64,000 bases of DNA from Enoplosus armatus (taxonomy: Eukaryota; Chordata; Actinopteri; Centrarchiformes; Enoplosidae), in contig NC_092193.1 in assembly GCF_043641665.1 (NCBI RefSeq), forward strand, positions 23,289,883-23,353,882, read 5' to 3'. Below the pieces are notes generated by a model. The model searched no databases, was not told the origin of the DNA, and worked only from the letters and a program-made list of their open reading frames with translations. The position numbers and the translations under genes were made by a program. Of the stretch, positions 47,801 to 63,358 are shown piece after piece (within the stretch, counting starts at the first letter, position 1; the number at the start of each line of letters is the position of its first letter).

Positions 47801-50588
47801 AAGAGTGAGAAGAAAAAAGAAGAGTGGGAAGAAGAAGAGTCAGAGGAAATATTAAAAAGAGTAACACTCTGATCCTCCATCACTCCCCTTACCTCAAACA
47901 TCTTGTCCTTCCACTTTTTGGGTCGCCCAGGTGGGATAAACCCGGTCTGCTTCTTGCGGTCGACCATACGCCGATCAATCTTCTCCTCCCGCTCAATGAT
48001 ACGAACCACTGACACCAGCATGGTAGGGTCACGACGAACTGTTACCATGGACCTCTGCAGTACCATCCACAGCTGTTTGGCCAGCTCATCTGACAAGCCC
48101 TGAACCTGGATGGGAACAGGCAAGAGACTGAAAACCAACTGCCTTAAAGCCTGGACTTATGTGGTTACATAATAACTAAAAATGTTCTGTCTGCTAGAGA
48201 GGTAAACTATATCACAGCCAGTACAACACAGCAACCTACAGATATACACACAGCAACATGCAACAGACTCACAAAACTTTAGGATTCATAATGTTTAAAA
48301 AAAAAAAAAGAACAGGGATAATGACAATGGATGGGTTTCAAGTCATGCTGTTCATTTGTTGCCAACTAACTAATGCTCTAAGTAACTGCAAGGCTATTTT
48401 TGTTTTTGTAGTTGGTGAAATGTTCTCAACTATACTCTAAATAAAGAATTGCAAAAAACCCGACTGTTTTCGTTAACTAATTAATCGCCTGTCCTTATTT
48501 TAGACCTACTTTCACTGACTTTTTTTTTTTTTTAACCGTCAATGAAATTCAACACATTTTGTCCACATTAAAAGTCTACCAGGAAGGGGAAGGATTATTC
48601 CCAACAGGTTAACATGGAGAGAGTGTTGAATTATCATCATTATTATTAGCATTAATACAGGCCTGTATCTTATATAAGCTTGTTCCAAATAAAGGGCCTG
48701 GTTCTCTCTGCTGTTGAGGTACAGGCATAGAGGTGCCACTTTTTGGTAATTCAAATGCTCACAAGCTAAAGAGATATTCTCAATCACATATAAATGAACA
48801 GCACTGGTATCAGATCAGTTTTCTCTGGTATCAGTATCAGAATTGGTATTCAGGGAGAGAAAAGGGTGTTGATGATATGTATGATGTTCAGATCTTTCAC
48901 AGTTATGTTACAACACTCCAATACTCCTTCACTTGAACTTACATCTTCAAAGTAGATGGAGATGAGGTTCATGTCACTTGTGTTCTTGCTGTCCATGCGG
49001 TACTGCTCATACATGAGGTCGTCCCGCGAACACTCCAGCTCCATCAGCTTCCGGTGGGCCTGCAGCAGCTCTGCCTGCTCTATCAGCTGCTGCGTCTCGG
49101 CCACAATCTCTGGCACTGTGCACATGGCAAAGTGAGTCCAAGTCAAATATCATGGATGGCTTGTCTAAAGCCTGGGATGTTGCTATAGTGGCAGTATGTA
49201 GTCTGCGATGGGACACAAAATAGTTGACATCTTTTTAGGTACGGATGAACTGAGCTTACCAGAGAAAATGTTTTTGAGGTTTTCCACAGCGGAGGCCAGC
49301 TGACTGTGTTGAACTACAGCATCCTTGACGTCTTTCAGGTTCTCTATGGTGTTGATGCTCTGCCTCCAGTCTTTACTCACATCAGCCAGCGAGCTCTGGA
49401 TGTCTTTGACGTCCACCAGGGCACTGTGCAGCTGGGTCAGTCCGGTGCGAACGCCGTCCAGCTGGGACTGGATGGCTGCCTGAAGGGTGTCAGGGGCCAT
49501 AAAGAGACAGATATTATTGTAAAACGGCATACTCGATGCTTGGTCACCGTTAAAGACAATAAAGAACATACCTGTTTCACATATTGGAGCTAGATCAGAA
49601 GTTGATGGACAATCAAACTTAACGGGGATTTTGATTGACATATTGCTTTAATCTGTTGAGACTCCAGGGGATGACGACAACACCACAAACTTAAAAGCTA
49701 CAGTACAATATTAGTGACTTATAATTTCGGGTTGAAAGATCTAATTTTGACCATTGCACTAACAAGGGCTCCTTTAATAAAATGTGTCACTGAGCACCCG
49801 CCCCCTTTGTATTTAGTCTTTTTTTTAAAACTGGACCAGGTCTGAATCAAACGACCAATCAGGGTAATCAGGGGGTTCTGTGTCTTGATTCCTCCCTCCC
49901 AACCGTTCTGATTCACACTCCAATCCAGAAGGTGGAACCTTCTGTAGAACGCCCTGGTTTGTACAGAGTCAATGTAATTGGCCAGTGATGTGCTAGCTAA
50001 CCCCGGATTGGTTGTTTGATTCAGACATGGTCCAGTTTAAAAAAAAAAGACTAAATACAAAGGGGGCGGGTGCTCACAGACACACATTTTTTTAAAGGAG
50101 TCCTTCAATTAGATATTGTTAGTGACATGCAATGGTCAAAATTTGTTATTTCAACCAAAATTATAATTCAATAATATTACCTACTGTCGCTTTAATTTCA
50201 TTGGAAATTACCATTTTTTGTGATTGCGCAAATAAATTGTTTTAGTGCTGAAGCTGTTAGTCAATAAATCTTTTTTCATTTAATTATAACAATTTTGATA
50301 ATCATTACTGATCATTTTTCACTATTTTCTGAGATTTAACTGACAAAACATTAGTGGATAGTGAACTGACCAGTGAGCGAATTGATGTGTATGAGATGTA
50401 CGAGCGTATAGTGAACTACAACGTGCCGTCGGTCAACACATCACCTTGAGCCTGGCTTCCACAGAGGCCTTTTTGCGGGCCTCTCTTCTTCGGTACTGCT
50501 CTACTTTGTCCAGCTGGTCTGATCGCTGCAGCATCCCCGCCACGCGCTGCACCGCTGTGGCGACCGCCTCCCGACTGGTCTCTTCCAT
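40367..50588 (-). CDS. exoc3: Exocyst complex component 3 (Sec6)
   Basis: Subunit of the octameric exocyst, which tethers secretory vesicles to the plasma membrane before SNARE fusion. Fifteen coding exons on the minus strand: 50588-50445, 49479-49260, 49115-48943, 48105-47893, 47308-47130, 46983-46867, 46303-46186, 45610-45485, 44748-44648, 43507-43397, 42549-42408, 42022-41900, 41740-41579, 41351-41230, 40571-40367. Phases agree throughout and total 751 residues, against about 745 in human. Near-identical landmarks include [110 protein letters not shown] and [13 protein letters not shown]. The close EXOC3 match makes the paralogous EXOC3L genes unlikely. The C-terminus has a Thr/Met-rich expansion before AKLLK. 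The start ATG aligns with the human start. Confidence 0.97.
43060..43195 (+). mobile_element. Reverse-transcriptase fragment in an exoc3 intron
   Basis: Plus-strand translation gives the non-LTR reverse-transcriptase core [16 protein letters not shown] at about 43116-43163, preceded by a degraded open stretch. The rest of the RT was not recognised, so this is a short relic, antisense to exoc3. Confidence 0.65.
43519..43546. repeat. CA microsatellite next to an exoc3 acceptor
   Basis: Plus-strand CA run directly upstream (in sense) of the acceptor at 43507; the gene strand reads TG units before GTGTGTAG. Confidence 0.95.
43698..44072. mobile_element. Terminal-inverted-repeat element in an exoc3 intron
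   Basis: The left end reads GGGGGTGGGCAATATGGCC. The complement of the right end reads GGGGTTGGGCGATATGACAG. A TATC-type run at 43951-43978 lies inside. A segment resembling the non-LTR tail (TGGCAAACCAGCTTAGAGGC, CGCCACCAACTG) lies within it, suggesting nested insertions. No transposase ORF was seen. Confidence 0.55.
44091..44624. mobile_element. Inverted-repeat element, copy 4 (exoc3 intron)
   Basis: Begins GGGGACCTATTATGCTCATC and ends AGCATAATAGGTC, so both ends carry inverted GACCTATTATGC. The left half matches the reverse-oriented copy at 14733 (CTGATTTATCTTCTCCTGG, CCCTTCATGCAGCCCCTCAG, GTCTGAAACAAGCCG). This looks like the most complete form of that subtype. Confidence 0.65.
44785..44828. 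repeat. GA microsatellite
   Basis: GA run in an exoc3 intron, about 40 bases upstream in sense (as CT units) of the acceptor at 44748; it could extend the polypyrimidine tract. Confidence 0.9.
47541..47850. repeat. Purine-rich GAAGAGTCAGAA minisatellite in an exoc3 intron
   Basis: About 300 bases of irregular GAAGAGTCAGAA/GAAGAAGAG units on the plus strand, pyrimidine-rich on the exoc3 strand. It fills most of the intron between exons at 47893 and 47308. A Glu/Ser-rich plus-strand frame across it is a by-product of the repeat. Confidence 0.85.
49691..50195. mobile_element. Long foldback element in exoc3 intron 1
   Basis: About 505 bases with arms of roughly 165 bases. Left arm: TTAAAAGCTACAGTACAATA, TTTTGACCATTGCA, GAGCACCCGCCCCCTTTGTA and ACTGGACCAGGTCTGAATCA. 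The same blocks return in reverse complement on the right, ending TACTGTCGCTTTAA. Both edges coincide with TTAA, which may be a target-site duplication. No coding capacity. Confidence 0.8.
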
Positions 50589-50649
50589 AGTGTTGCTCAG
50601 TAGTATAAAGTACGAGTCGTATCCAAAGGCTTCATGCAAACGGTCTTGA

Positions 50650-52150
50650 GCTGACAGACAAAAACAAAGACGATCAATCACATAATGAAATATGCTGGGG
50701 AATATTTGAAACCCACACTTATTAAAAGGTCCCATATTGTAGAAAGTGAGATCTCCATGTCTTGTTTGATTATAAAGCAGGTCTGGGTGCTGTAACGCTC
50801 AGTTCATGGAGAAATGAAACACAGCCCGCATTCAGACACTGCCCCTTTAAACGAGCCGTCGGGCCTTCCGTACGGTTGTGATGTCACAACTATACAGTCA
50901 CTTAGCCACACCCCCAGCAGGTCATCTGCTCCAGGCACAGCACCACCCACCAAGTACAGGGACACGCTCATCCACCCGCTCAGTCTGTCTAAGTTATTTG
51001 AGCGCTCTGCGCAGGACTACTCTTCAGGTTTTTGGAAGTTGTTCAGTTTGTCTCAGCTTATTTCAGGCAGAGGGGGGAACTGAGGGGCTGCATGAAGGGC
51101 CAGGAGAAGATAAGTCAGGACTTTTTTCAACTGTGAATCATGCAGAGCTGCTCTAGTGGAGTCCCAGAATAAAAACATAGAGCTGAAAATTGCATAATAT
51201 AGGACCTTTAAAACTATCATACTGTTTGATATCAGGAAGAGATGATAGCACTTTGTTCAAATGATACACTTTTACACAGAGACAGATTAGCATTTTTGAT
51301 GCATTATACATTTGCCTGAAGAGGACATTGTCTCGAGAAGATTTCTTGTCCTTTCATATAATATGACTGTCACACCGTAAGATAAAAAACAAAATAACTG
51401 ATCTGGCTCACATTGCAACTATGGGAGTGGAGACACTGAGGCACAGCAATCCCCATCACGGGGCTGCTTTAAAGGCCCATTTGGTCCACACATTATAGGT
51501 ATATCCACATCGATAGTTAATTATTAGATCCAGCATTTCGGTGGTGTAACATTAGTTAGGGTTTAGTCAACGCTGAAGATGAGGAGGTTGTCTAATTCCT
51601 GTCACAACAGATCCACATGACCTCTTTCTCCGGGTGAAGGCGACACAGTTAAAAAAAAAAAAAAGGGCAGCAGAGACACGGCTTCTCCTAAATGTTCTTA
51701 GAGCTCCTCAGCCGCCAAACATTGTTACGTGGCTTCACTAACGTTACTTTAAGTGTAGCATTCTGCAACGTTAACATTAGTAACTTAACAGGCTGGCAGT
51801 GCAATGACAGCTAGCGAGCTAGCGGTTAGCTAGCATCATACTGGCGTCAGTTTTCTATTTTGGCAACTGGTGACGTGACACGGCAGCCGGGCAAACTGTT
51901 CAAATAGTGTCAAATAAAAACAACAGCGTGGCCACTTCTTAGAAAATTCCCTTAAATCCTCCAGCTAAACGCAGGCAATGGCACAAGCTAGCGTTAACAA
52001 CGCAGGGCTAAGGCTAACGCTCAACGCCTGTTAAACGAGCTCACTTTCACAAACCCACGGGACGCTCTCACCTCAGGCACTTAAGGACCAAACGTGAGGA
52101 AGATGAAGAACATTTTTACAAATATAACGTGAATATTTCTAACGGAGTTG
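50650..52150 (-). promoter_or_regulatory. exoc3: Probable exoc3 5' UTR exon and promoter
   Basis: The ATG exon has an acceptor, TGTCTGTCAG|CTCAAGACC, beginning near 50650, so it carries about 62 bases of leader. A good donor, AAGTGCCTGAG|GTGAGAGC, ends at 52072 and marks a likely non-coding first exon whose start would be around 52100-52150. A TTC/TCC-rich retroelement tail starts only about 60 bases farther upstream. Confidence 0.4.
50725..51212 (+). mobile_element. Non-autonomous inverted-repeat element, copy 5 (exoc3 5' intron)
   Basis: Starts AAAAGGTCCCATATTGTAGA and ends AATATAGGACCTTTAAAA, an inverted repeat of AAAGGTCC(C/T)ATATT. It is collinear over most of its length with copy 1 at 4429-4938. 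It lies between the coding start and the probable non-coding first exon of exoc3. Confidence 0.75.
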
Positions 52151-52212
52151 TGCTGTTGTTATTCCACTTCCTCCTTCGAGCTCCGCCCAGCACCAGCCGC
52201 TTCCTCCTCCTC

Positions 52213-53637
52213 CTACTCTACTTCTTCCTCCTCTTCTTCTTCTTCTTCTTCTTCTGATTTAATGGCGGACCAAGGTGAAGTGCATACCGCCACCCACTGT
52301 ACCGGAGTGTGTAGCAACAGGGCTTTACGTACTGCTTCACTGCTTTACGTTACATCAAAGAAATTAAGCAAGTAGGAAAAAAAAGAACAAAAAACAGAAG
52401 TAAGATGTTCCTCTCTAAATTATATTTACTACAACTCATAAAAACATGCTCAACATTTTCAGCAACATCACATTCATCCGATATGCACTTAAATAAAGAG
52501 TCGGTTTTAATCCAGTCCAGTAATCGTCAAATGATATCATTAATTATTTTGCGTATAACGACATCAAACTCCGGTACGTACACTCCTGGTCCAACATGTC
52601 CACTCCCTGGATCTTTAGATCCATCAGTAAATATTGGCATATAGTTATAATAATTCCTCTTCACGTAATCTTTAGGCCAAATATCCAATGTTATCCATAT
52701 TCTCCAGATCCCTTTAACTTAACCCAGTACGCTAATGACAACTTTGACCGCCTTAAATGTAACGGTAATTCGCCAGTTTCCACCAGCGGCGCATGCGTAG
52801 GAGTTGTGTTAATTGCACCAATACCGAGTCTCAGCGCTCAGAACTGTATTCTTTCTATTTCGTATTTTATTTTATTATTATTATTTTTTTTTTTTACAAA
52901 ACTCTCTTGGCTGCTGCTCCATATAATCATACATCCATAATCAATACATGATCGTATTAAGGCCCTATAAATATCCAGTCGTGGTTGTTTATCTGCTCCC
53001 CATGCATAACCAGAAACTGATCTTGTGACATTCAGTACTTTTTATTTTTATTTTTATTTTTTAACATTTTGTTTCAACCTGTTCAACATGATTCCTCCAT
53101 ATACATTTCTCATCAAACCACAGTCCTAAATATTTCAACTCTGTTACCCTTTCCACGCAGTGGTTAGCACTGTCGCACGGGAGGTAAAGCTGGTTAGAGC
53201 GGGTTGGGGGTTCGATCCCCGTCATGTCGAAGTGTCCTTGAGCAAGACACTGAACCCTAAGTAGCTCCCGATAGAGACCAGCACCTTGCATGGCAGCTTG
53301 GTCGCCATCGGTGTGTGAATGTATAAGTGAATGGGTGAATGAGACTTAGCTGTAAATTTACCATTTACCATTTACACTTTGACCATACAATTTAAGCTGC
53401 ACATTATCTAGCCTTCCCTTCCTGGTGAAGGACACGTAACATGACCAGACCATCTTTCAACCTTCAACGTAGCTCTCTGATTGCTGTTAGCATAAGGCTA
53501 AGATGACCCAATATCTTAAGATGAATGAATAAAATATCATTCATCATAATGTCAGACAGAACTACCTCGCGGAATAACAATTACAATTTCAAAATCATCT
53601 GAAACGGCATCCCCAACTTGAACACGGAATGTCCGTT
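52213..53637 (-). pseudogene. Decayed non-LTR retrotransposon with RT and RNase H remnants (I/Nimb-like)
   Basis: Minus-strand translation, in pieces, gives RT remnants near 53550-53640 (FRVQVGDAVSDDFEI, then a PQGS-type site altered to IPRGSS), KYLGLWFDEK at about 53120, YRALIRSCIDYG at about 52950, INTTPTHAPLVETGELPLHL at about 52780, an RNase H start YTDGSKDPGSGHVGPGVYVP at about 52600, and DECDVAENVEHVFMSC at about 52460. Stops and shifts break the frame, and part of RNase H is deleted. The 3' end reads TGGCGGTATGCAC to GCCATTAAATCAGAAG and then a GAA-rich tail at 52213-52260. RNase H after RT points to the I superfamily. A SINE splits it. It lies directly upstream of exoc3. Confidence 0.75.
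53154..53375 (+). mobile_element. tRNA-derived SINE nested in the non-LTR relic
   Basis: Head GTGGTTAGCACTGTCGC and a B-box-like GGTTCGATCCCC at about 53209-53220 show a tRNA-derived pol III promoter. The body contains GTCCTTGAGCAAGACACTGA and GTGAATGGGTGAATGAGAC-type sequence. The 3' end has tandem ATTTACC units. It interrupts the reverse-transcriptase remnant between LKLYG and VTELKYLG, so it inserted later. Confidence 0.75.
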
Positions 53638-53725
53638 CTTCTTCTTCTTCTCTGATTTAATGGCGGCTCGCAAACCAACGCGTATAGGTACATACCGCCA
53701 CCTACTGTACCGGAGCTTGTAGCAG
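53637..53725 (-). mobile_element. Second non-LTR 3' tail abutting the relic
   Basis: TTC run, then CTGATTTAATGGCGGCTCGC and TACCGCCACCTACTGTACCG, nearly the same as the tail at 52213-52310. Its GAA-type 3' end meets the truncated 5' end of the adjacent element in the same orientation. Confidence 0.65.
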
Positions 53726-55198
53726 CATCCGTGCTTTACCCACACAGACCCGTATACGTAGACGCCGCATTGGCCTTTGGATCATATGTTAACGTCGCCG
53801 CTATATTGGACAGGCCAAGACCTGTAAACAAATACAAGTAAACGCCGCGTTTCTTTTCTGGATAAAAAGCACTACAACCGTTTACATTTCTCAGCCGATG
53901 ACTCGTTTCTATATTTTTATATATATTATATATAAGATTTAAGATCTAGAGTCTTACTTGGAATCTTGATAGTTAGGCTATAATTGCTGCTGGACGCTGG
54001 GGAGTGTGTATCAATGTTAGGCCTGGGTTAATAGAATTACTTACAGGTGGGAAATAATTCATGGTCATGAGGACTATGAATACTCACGTTTGTCAAGCAT
54101 GGCTCAGGCTTGTTTTCCTTGGTTAAGACGTCACTATGTAATATAATTTGATGTACATGAAAAGCGCAGAAAGTTTGAGAAAACATGGAACAAAGTCTGC
54201 AAACACGATTCAAAACAGTGAGACGCTTACAGTCAGTCTTGCCCTTATATTTTGTTGCGTGTTTGACAGATGGAATAAAATGCAAATGAATAGAAACTAT
54301 ACAAGAGTCATTCAACTCAAAATGACAGTGCACCATGACGTGGTAAGAAATAGTAAAAAATATAGTACAGTGTAAAGAGTATAGCACAAGAATATACAGT
54401 ATAGCACAGCAGTATATGTAAGCCTAATGTTGATACACACAATCAACTTTCGGCTCACATTAACTGAATTACTTGTGTGGTGGAATATAGTTAATTATCA
54501 TAAGGAATTATAAAACCTCACGTTTGTCAAACATGGCTTTGGCTTATTTTCCTTACATTGGACCGGGCAACAGTGATTATAGCCTAGCTATTAAGATTCT
54601 AAGTAACTGGAGATGAAATCGGTTGAGAAACGTCAACGCTACGGTGCTTTTTCATCCAGAATCAATTCTCTCTGTTAATTGTCTCCTGCAACTCTTTCGC
54701 AACACGTTCAACATTCCTACTCTCTTTCCCACGGGGCAGTTCAACGTCACGAAGAAGAGACGGGGAATGAAATAAAAATGCATTCGGCCTCACCTGGCGC
54801 AAGTCTCTCATGGACGCCATCAAGGATTGAAAACAGGCGCTCAGCGTCTATGCATTTTTATTTATTTATTTTTTTTTACGTGCTGCTGCCAGACATGCTA
54901 GAGCACCGAAACGTGGATTGATCCGCCGCTAAAAAATAATCCCCAGCACTTTATTTCCTCCTGAAGTGGCCAGCTGCTCTACATTTTTGAGAGCCTGGAA
55001 TATGAGTTTTGGTTCATCAAATCTACAAAAATAAACAAAAACATAACTTTTGCAGAACACGCTGTGCAACAGTTTTCGTTAGGGACGAAGTTTCCTGATA
55101 TTACTTGTCAGTGGTTGCCGCCTCCTCTGCTGCGCATGATGTTCAGTCCCTGTTTTTTTGGTTTTACTGCCTACAGCTCATGCCCTTCAAGCACACAG
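53726..55198. other. Spacer between retroelement remnants
   Basis: AT-rich with short open frames only. The stretch 54030-54130 is partly echoed at 54480-54560 (TATAATTGCT/CTTACAGG and CTCACGTTTGTCAA(G/A)CATGG blocks), suggesting an old local duplication. No gene recognised. Confidence 0.45.
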
Positions 55199-55453
55199 TT
55201 TTCAATTCAATTCAATTCAATTCAATTTTATTTATATAGCGCCAAATCACAACAAAGTCATCTCATGACACTTTACAAACTAGAGCAGGTCTAGACCGAC
55301 TCTTTATAATGTTATTACAGAGACCCAACAGTTCCCACCATGAGCAAGCACTTTGGCGACAGTGGCAAGGAAAAACTTCCTTTTAAGAGGCAGAAACCTT
55401 GAGCAGAACCAGACTCTAGGTGGGCGGTCATCTGCTTTGACCGGTTGGGTTTT

Positions 55454-55498
<45 letters not shown>

Positions 55499-57960
55499 GA
55501 CAGAGAGATAGACATAGAGACACAGATAGACAGACAGACAGACAGACAGATAGGTAGGCAAAGATGTATGGCAGCACTAACAGTAGAAATAGCTGTAATA
55601 TTAGCTGAGATTAATAATAGGAGCTTTAATAGTGACAGAACTACGACTAAACATAATAACTGTAGTGATGAGAGTCAGGCAGGCCCATGGCAGCAGCAGC
55701 ACCCAGGCGTACCAGGACCACGATCCACAGCGACCTACGAGTCGACAAAGCACAAAGAAACTCCGGGGAAGAAATAAAGTTAGTAACATGCATTGGACTG
55801 TGATGAATGTGCAAAGATGAAGAGGGAGAGGAGGAAAGCTCAGTGCATCATGGGAAGTCCCCCGGCAGTGTAGGGCTATAGCAGCATAACTAGGGGGCTG
55901 GTCCAGGCAGGCCTGAGCCAGCCCTTAACTATAAGCGTTATCAAAAAGCAAAGTTTTAAGCCTACTCTTAAAAGTAGAGAGTGTGTCTGCCTCCCGGACC
56001 CAAACTGGGAGCCGATTCCACAGGAGAGGAGCTTGATAGCTGAAGGCTCTGGCTCCTGTTCTGCTTTTGGAGACTCTAGGAACCACAAGCAGCCCTGCAT
56101 TCTGGGAGCGGAGTGCTCTAGTGGGGTAATAAGGTACTATGAGCTCTTTAAGATATGATGGTGCCTGACCAGTAAGAGCTTTGTAGGTGAGGAGAAGGAT
56201 TTTAAACTCTATTCTAGATTTTACAGGGAGCCAGTGCAGAGAAGCTAATACAGGAGAAATATGATCTCTTTTCCTGGTTCTTGTCAGTACACGTGCTGCA
56301 GCATTCTGGATCAGCTGGAGAGTCCTCAGGGACTTATTGGGACAGCCTGATAATAAGGAATTGCAATAATCCAGCCTAGACGTGACAAATGCATGGACTA
56401 ATTTTTCTGCATCTGTTTGAGACAGGATCTTCCTGATTTTTGCAATATTACGGAGGTGAAAAAAGGCAGTCCGTGAAGTTTGTTTTACGTGGGAGTTAAA
56501 GGACATGTCCTGATCAAAGACAACTCCGAGATTCCTCACGGTGGCGCTGGAGGCCAGGGCAATGCCATCTAGGGTAACAATATCCTTAGATATTGTATTT
56601 CTGAGGTGTTCAGGGCCAAGAACAATAACTTCTGTCTTGTCTGAGTTCAACATCAGATAATTACAGGTCATCCAGGTCTTTATGTCCTTAAGGCATGCTT
56701 GGAGGTTGGCTAACTGATGAGGTTCTTCTGGCTTGATCGATAAATATAGCTGGGTATCATCTGCATAGCAATGAAAATGTATGGAGTGTTTTCTAATAAT
56801 ATCCCCTAAAGGAAGCATATATAAGGTGAATAGTATTGGTCCAAGCACAGAACCTTGTGGAACTCCATGACTGACTTTGGCGTACATGGAGGATTCATCG
56901 TTAACATGTACAAACTGAGATCGATCTGATAAATACGACTTAAACCAGCTTAGTGCGGTTCCTTTGATGCCAATTAAATGTTCCAGTCTCTGTAATAGGA
57001 TATGATGGTCAATGGTGTCGAATGCAGCACTAAGATCTAACAAAACAAGTATAGAGACAAGTCCTTTGTCTGATGCAGTGAGAAGGTCATTTGTAACTTT
57101 CACCAGTGCTGTCTCTGTGCTATGATGAGCTCTGAAACCTGACTGAAAGTCCTCAAGCAACCTATTGTCATGTAGAAAGTCACACAGCTGGTTGGCGACT
57201 GCTTTCTCAAGGATCTTGGAGAGAAAGGGGAGGTTAGATATAGGTCTATAGTTGGCTAAAACCTCTGGATCAAGTGTGGTCTTTTTAAGAAGAGGTTTAA
57301 TTACAGCAACTTTAAAGGACTGTGGTACGTAGCCTGTTAATAAAGACAGATTGATCATGTCTAGTAAAGAAGTGCTGACTAAAGGTAAAACCTCTTTGAG
57401 CAGCCAGGTTGGGATGGGGTCTAAGAGACAAGTTGATGGCTTAGATGAAGAGATAGTTTTAGTAATTTGGTGAAGGTCAATGGGAGAAAAGCAATCTAAA
57501 TATACATCAGGTTTTACAGCTATTTCTGAGATTACTGTGTTTGAAGGTAAGGTACCACCTGAAGACAGAAGGTGATCAATTCTGTCTCTAATAGTTAGAA
57601 TTTTATCATTAAAGAAGCTCATGAAGTCATTACTGCTGAGGGTTATAGGAATACATGGCTCAATAGAGCTGTGACTCTCTGTCAGCCTGGCTACAGTGCT
57701 GAAGAGAAACCTGGGGTTGTTCTTGTTCTCTTCTATTAATGTTGAGTAATAGGCTACTCTGGCTTTACAGAGGGCCTTCCTATAAGTTCTAAGACTATCT
57801 TGCCAAATTAAACGTGATTCCTTTAGTTTGGTGGAGCGCCATTTCCTTTCAAGTTTCTGCAAGTTTTCTTTTCTTACTTGTGAAAACCTGAATATCAGAT
57901 ATGGATTTATTTGATGTGCTGAATACATTTTATTACTTTATAATACAGAGCGCTCTTTTC
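55199..57960 (-). mobile_element. 5'-truncated L2-type LINE, full span
   Basis: Minus-strand element comprising the RT ORF (57928-55925), a 3' UTR of about 700 bases that includes a GA/GACA microsatellite at 55457-55560, and a 3' end GCGCTATATAAATAAAATTG with tandem TTGAA units at 55199-55228. The apurinic endonuclease region expected upstream of RT is absent, consistent with 5' truncation on insertion. It fills the spacer between exoc3 and the decarboxylase gene. Confidence 0.85.
55925..57928 (-). CDS. L2-type LINE reverse transcriptase ORF
   Basis: A 667-codon frame without interruption. Fingers/palm motifs are in order: [68 protein letters not shown] (catalytic Asp), [30 protein letters not shown] (YADD active site) and [12 protein letters not shown], followed by the LINE C-terminal region ([65 protein letters not shown]). 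The pattern fits fish L2 (Maui-like) elements. RT catalyses target-primed reverse transcription. The endonuclease domain is missing, so this copy should not move on its own, but the intact frame suggests a young insertion. The ATG at 57928 is simply the first in frame. Confidence 0.92.
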   Translation of the reverse strand: MYSAHQINPYLIFRFSQVRKENLQKLERKWRSTKLKESRLIWQDSLRTYRKALCKARVAYYSTLIEENKNNPRFLFSTVARLTESHSSIEPCIPITLSSNDFMSFFNDKILTIRDRIDHLLSSGGTLPSNTVISEIAVKPDVYLDCFSPIDLHQITKTISSSKPSTCLLDPIPTWLLKEVLPLVSTSLLDMINLSLLTGYVPQSFKVAVIKPLLKKTTLDPEVLANYRPISNLPFLSKILEKAVANQLCDFLHDNRLLEDFQSGFRAHHSTETALVKVTNDLLTASDKGLVSILVLLDLSAAFDTIDHHILLQRLEHLIGIKGTALSWFKSYLSDRSQFVHVNDESSMYAKVSHGVPQGSVLGPILFTLYMLPLGDIIRKHSIHFHCYADDTQLYLSIKPEEPHQLANLQACLKDIKTWMTCNYLMLNSDKTEVIVLGPEHLRNTISKDIVTLDGIALASSATVRNLGVVFDQDMSFNSHVKQTSRTAFFHLRNIAKIRKILSQTDAEKLVHAFVTSRLDYCNSLLSGCPNKSLRTLQLIQNAAARVLTRTRKRDHISPVLASLHWLPVKSRIEFKILLLTYKALTGQAPSYLKELIVPYYPTRALRSQNAGLLVVPRVSKSRTGARAFSYQAPLLWNRLPVWVREADTLSTFKSRLKTLLFDNAYS

Positions 57961-58187
57961 TTTTTAACTTCAACAAAACCCGCCCTTTAACACTCCAAAG
58001 CTCACAGCGCCCCGTGGCATCACGTTACATAACTGAAGCATCAATGCAGGTGTCCTTTCTGCTTTCTGCTTTTCAGTGACAGACAAACGGCAGCTGGCAG
58101 CAAACCCCACCTCCACCTCGCCGGTGTCTCCTTAAATGCAGCCGCCAGACACAACACTGTGTCTCTCTCTCTCTCTCTCTCTCGTAG

Positions 58188-62760
<4,573 letters not shown>

Positions 62761-63312
62761 GTAATCACACATCACACACTAACTGTTACCCTCTGTGGGA
62801 CTTGTGGGTCAGATACCCACAAGTCCATTTTAGTGCTGTTTCTGCACAAAGTTACATGCTCGACTCTCTCCTTCTTCTATGAAATGTCAACTTATACAGT
62901 ATATCTCCACTCACTTCCTTCCTATCTTAAAAGACATCATTAGGGGTGTAACGATTCACCGATACGAATCGGAATCCGGTTGCGACTACATCGATACACG
63001 GACCCCTGGATGGATGTAAATGTACCATGAACCGGTCTACGGCCCGATTCTAAAGTTACAAATCGGTTGACGGAAGCTTTGATGCTAACTCTGCACAGTG
63101 TCTCCGCTCTTGCAAAAAGGTCAAAGGTCAACGCAACATTCTCACGTCACGAGAGTAACGTTAGCGCTGTGTTGCTTGCGAGGTCAAAACAAAACATGTC
63201 TGACACAGTTTACAGTGCACCATAAAATCTAAAGTTTGGAAGAAGTTTGTATTTCATAAGAAGTAAGGAACATTGGACAAAAGTCTGGCTTTTTGTAAGG
63301 TCTGTAGAACAG

Positions 63313-63358
<46 letters not shown>

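Noticed and set aside
53154..53225. Functional tRNA gene
   Set aside because: A B-box-like GGTTCGATCCCC is present, but no cloverleaf can be drawn and the body continues as a SINE.
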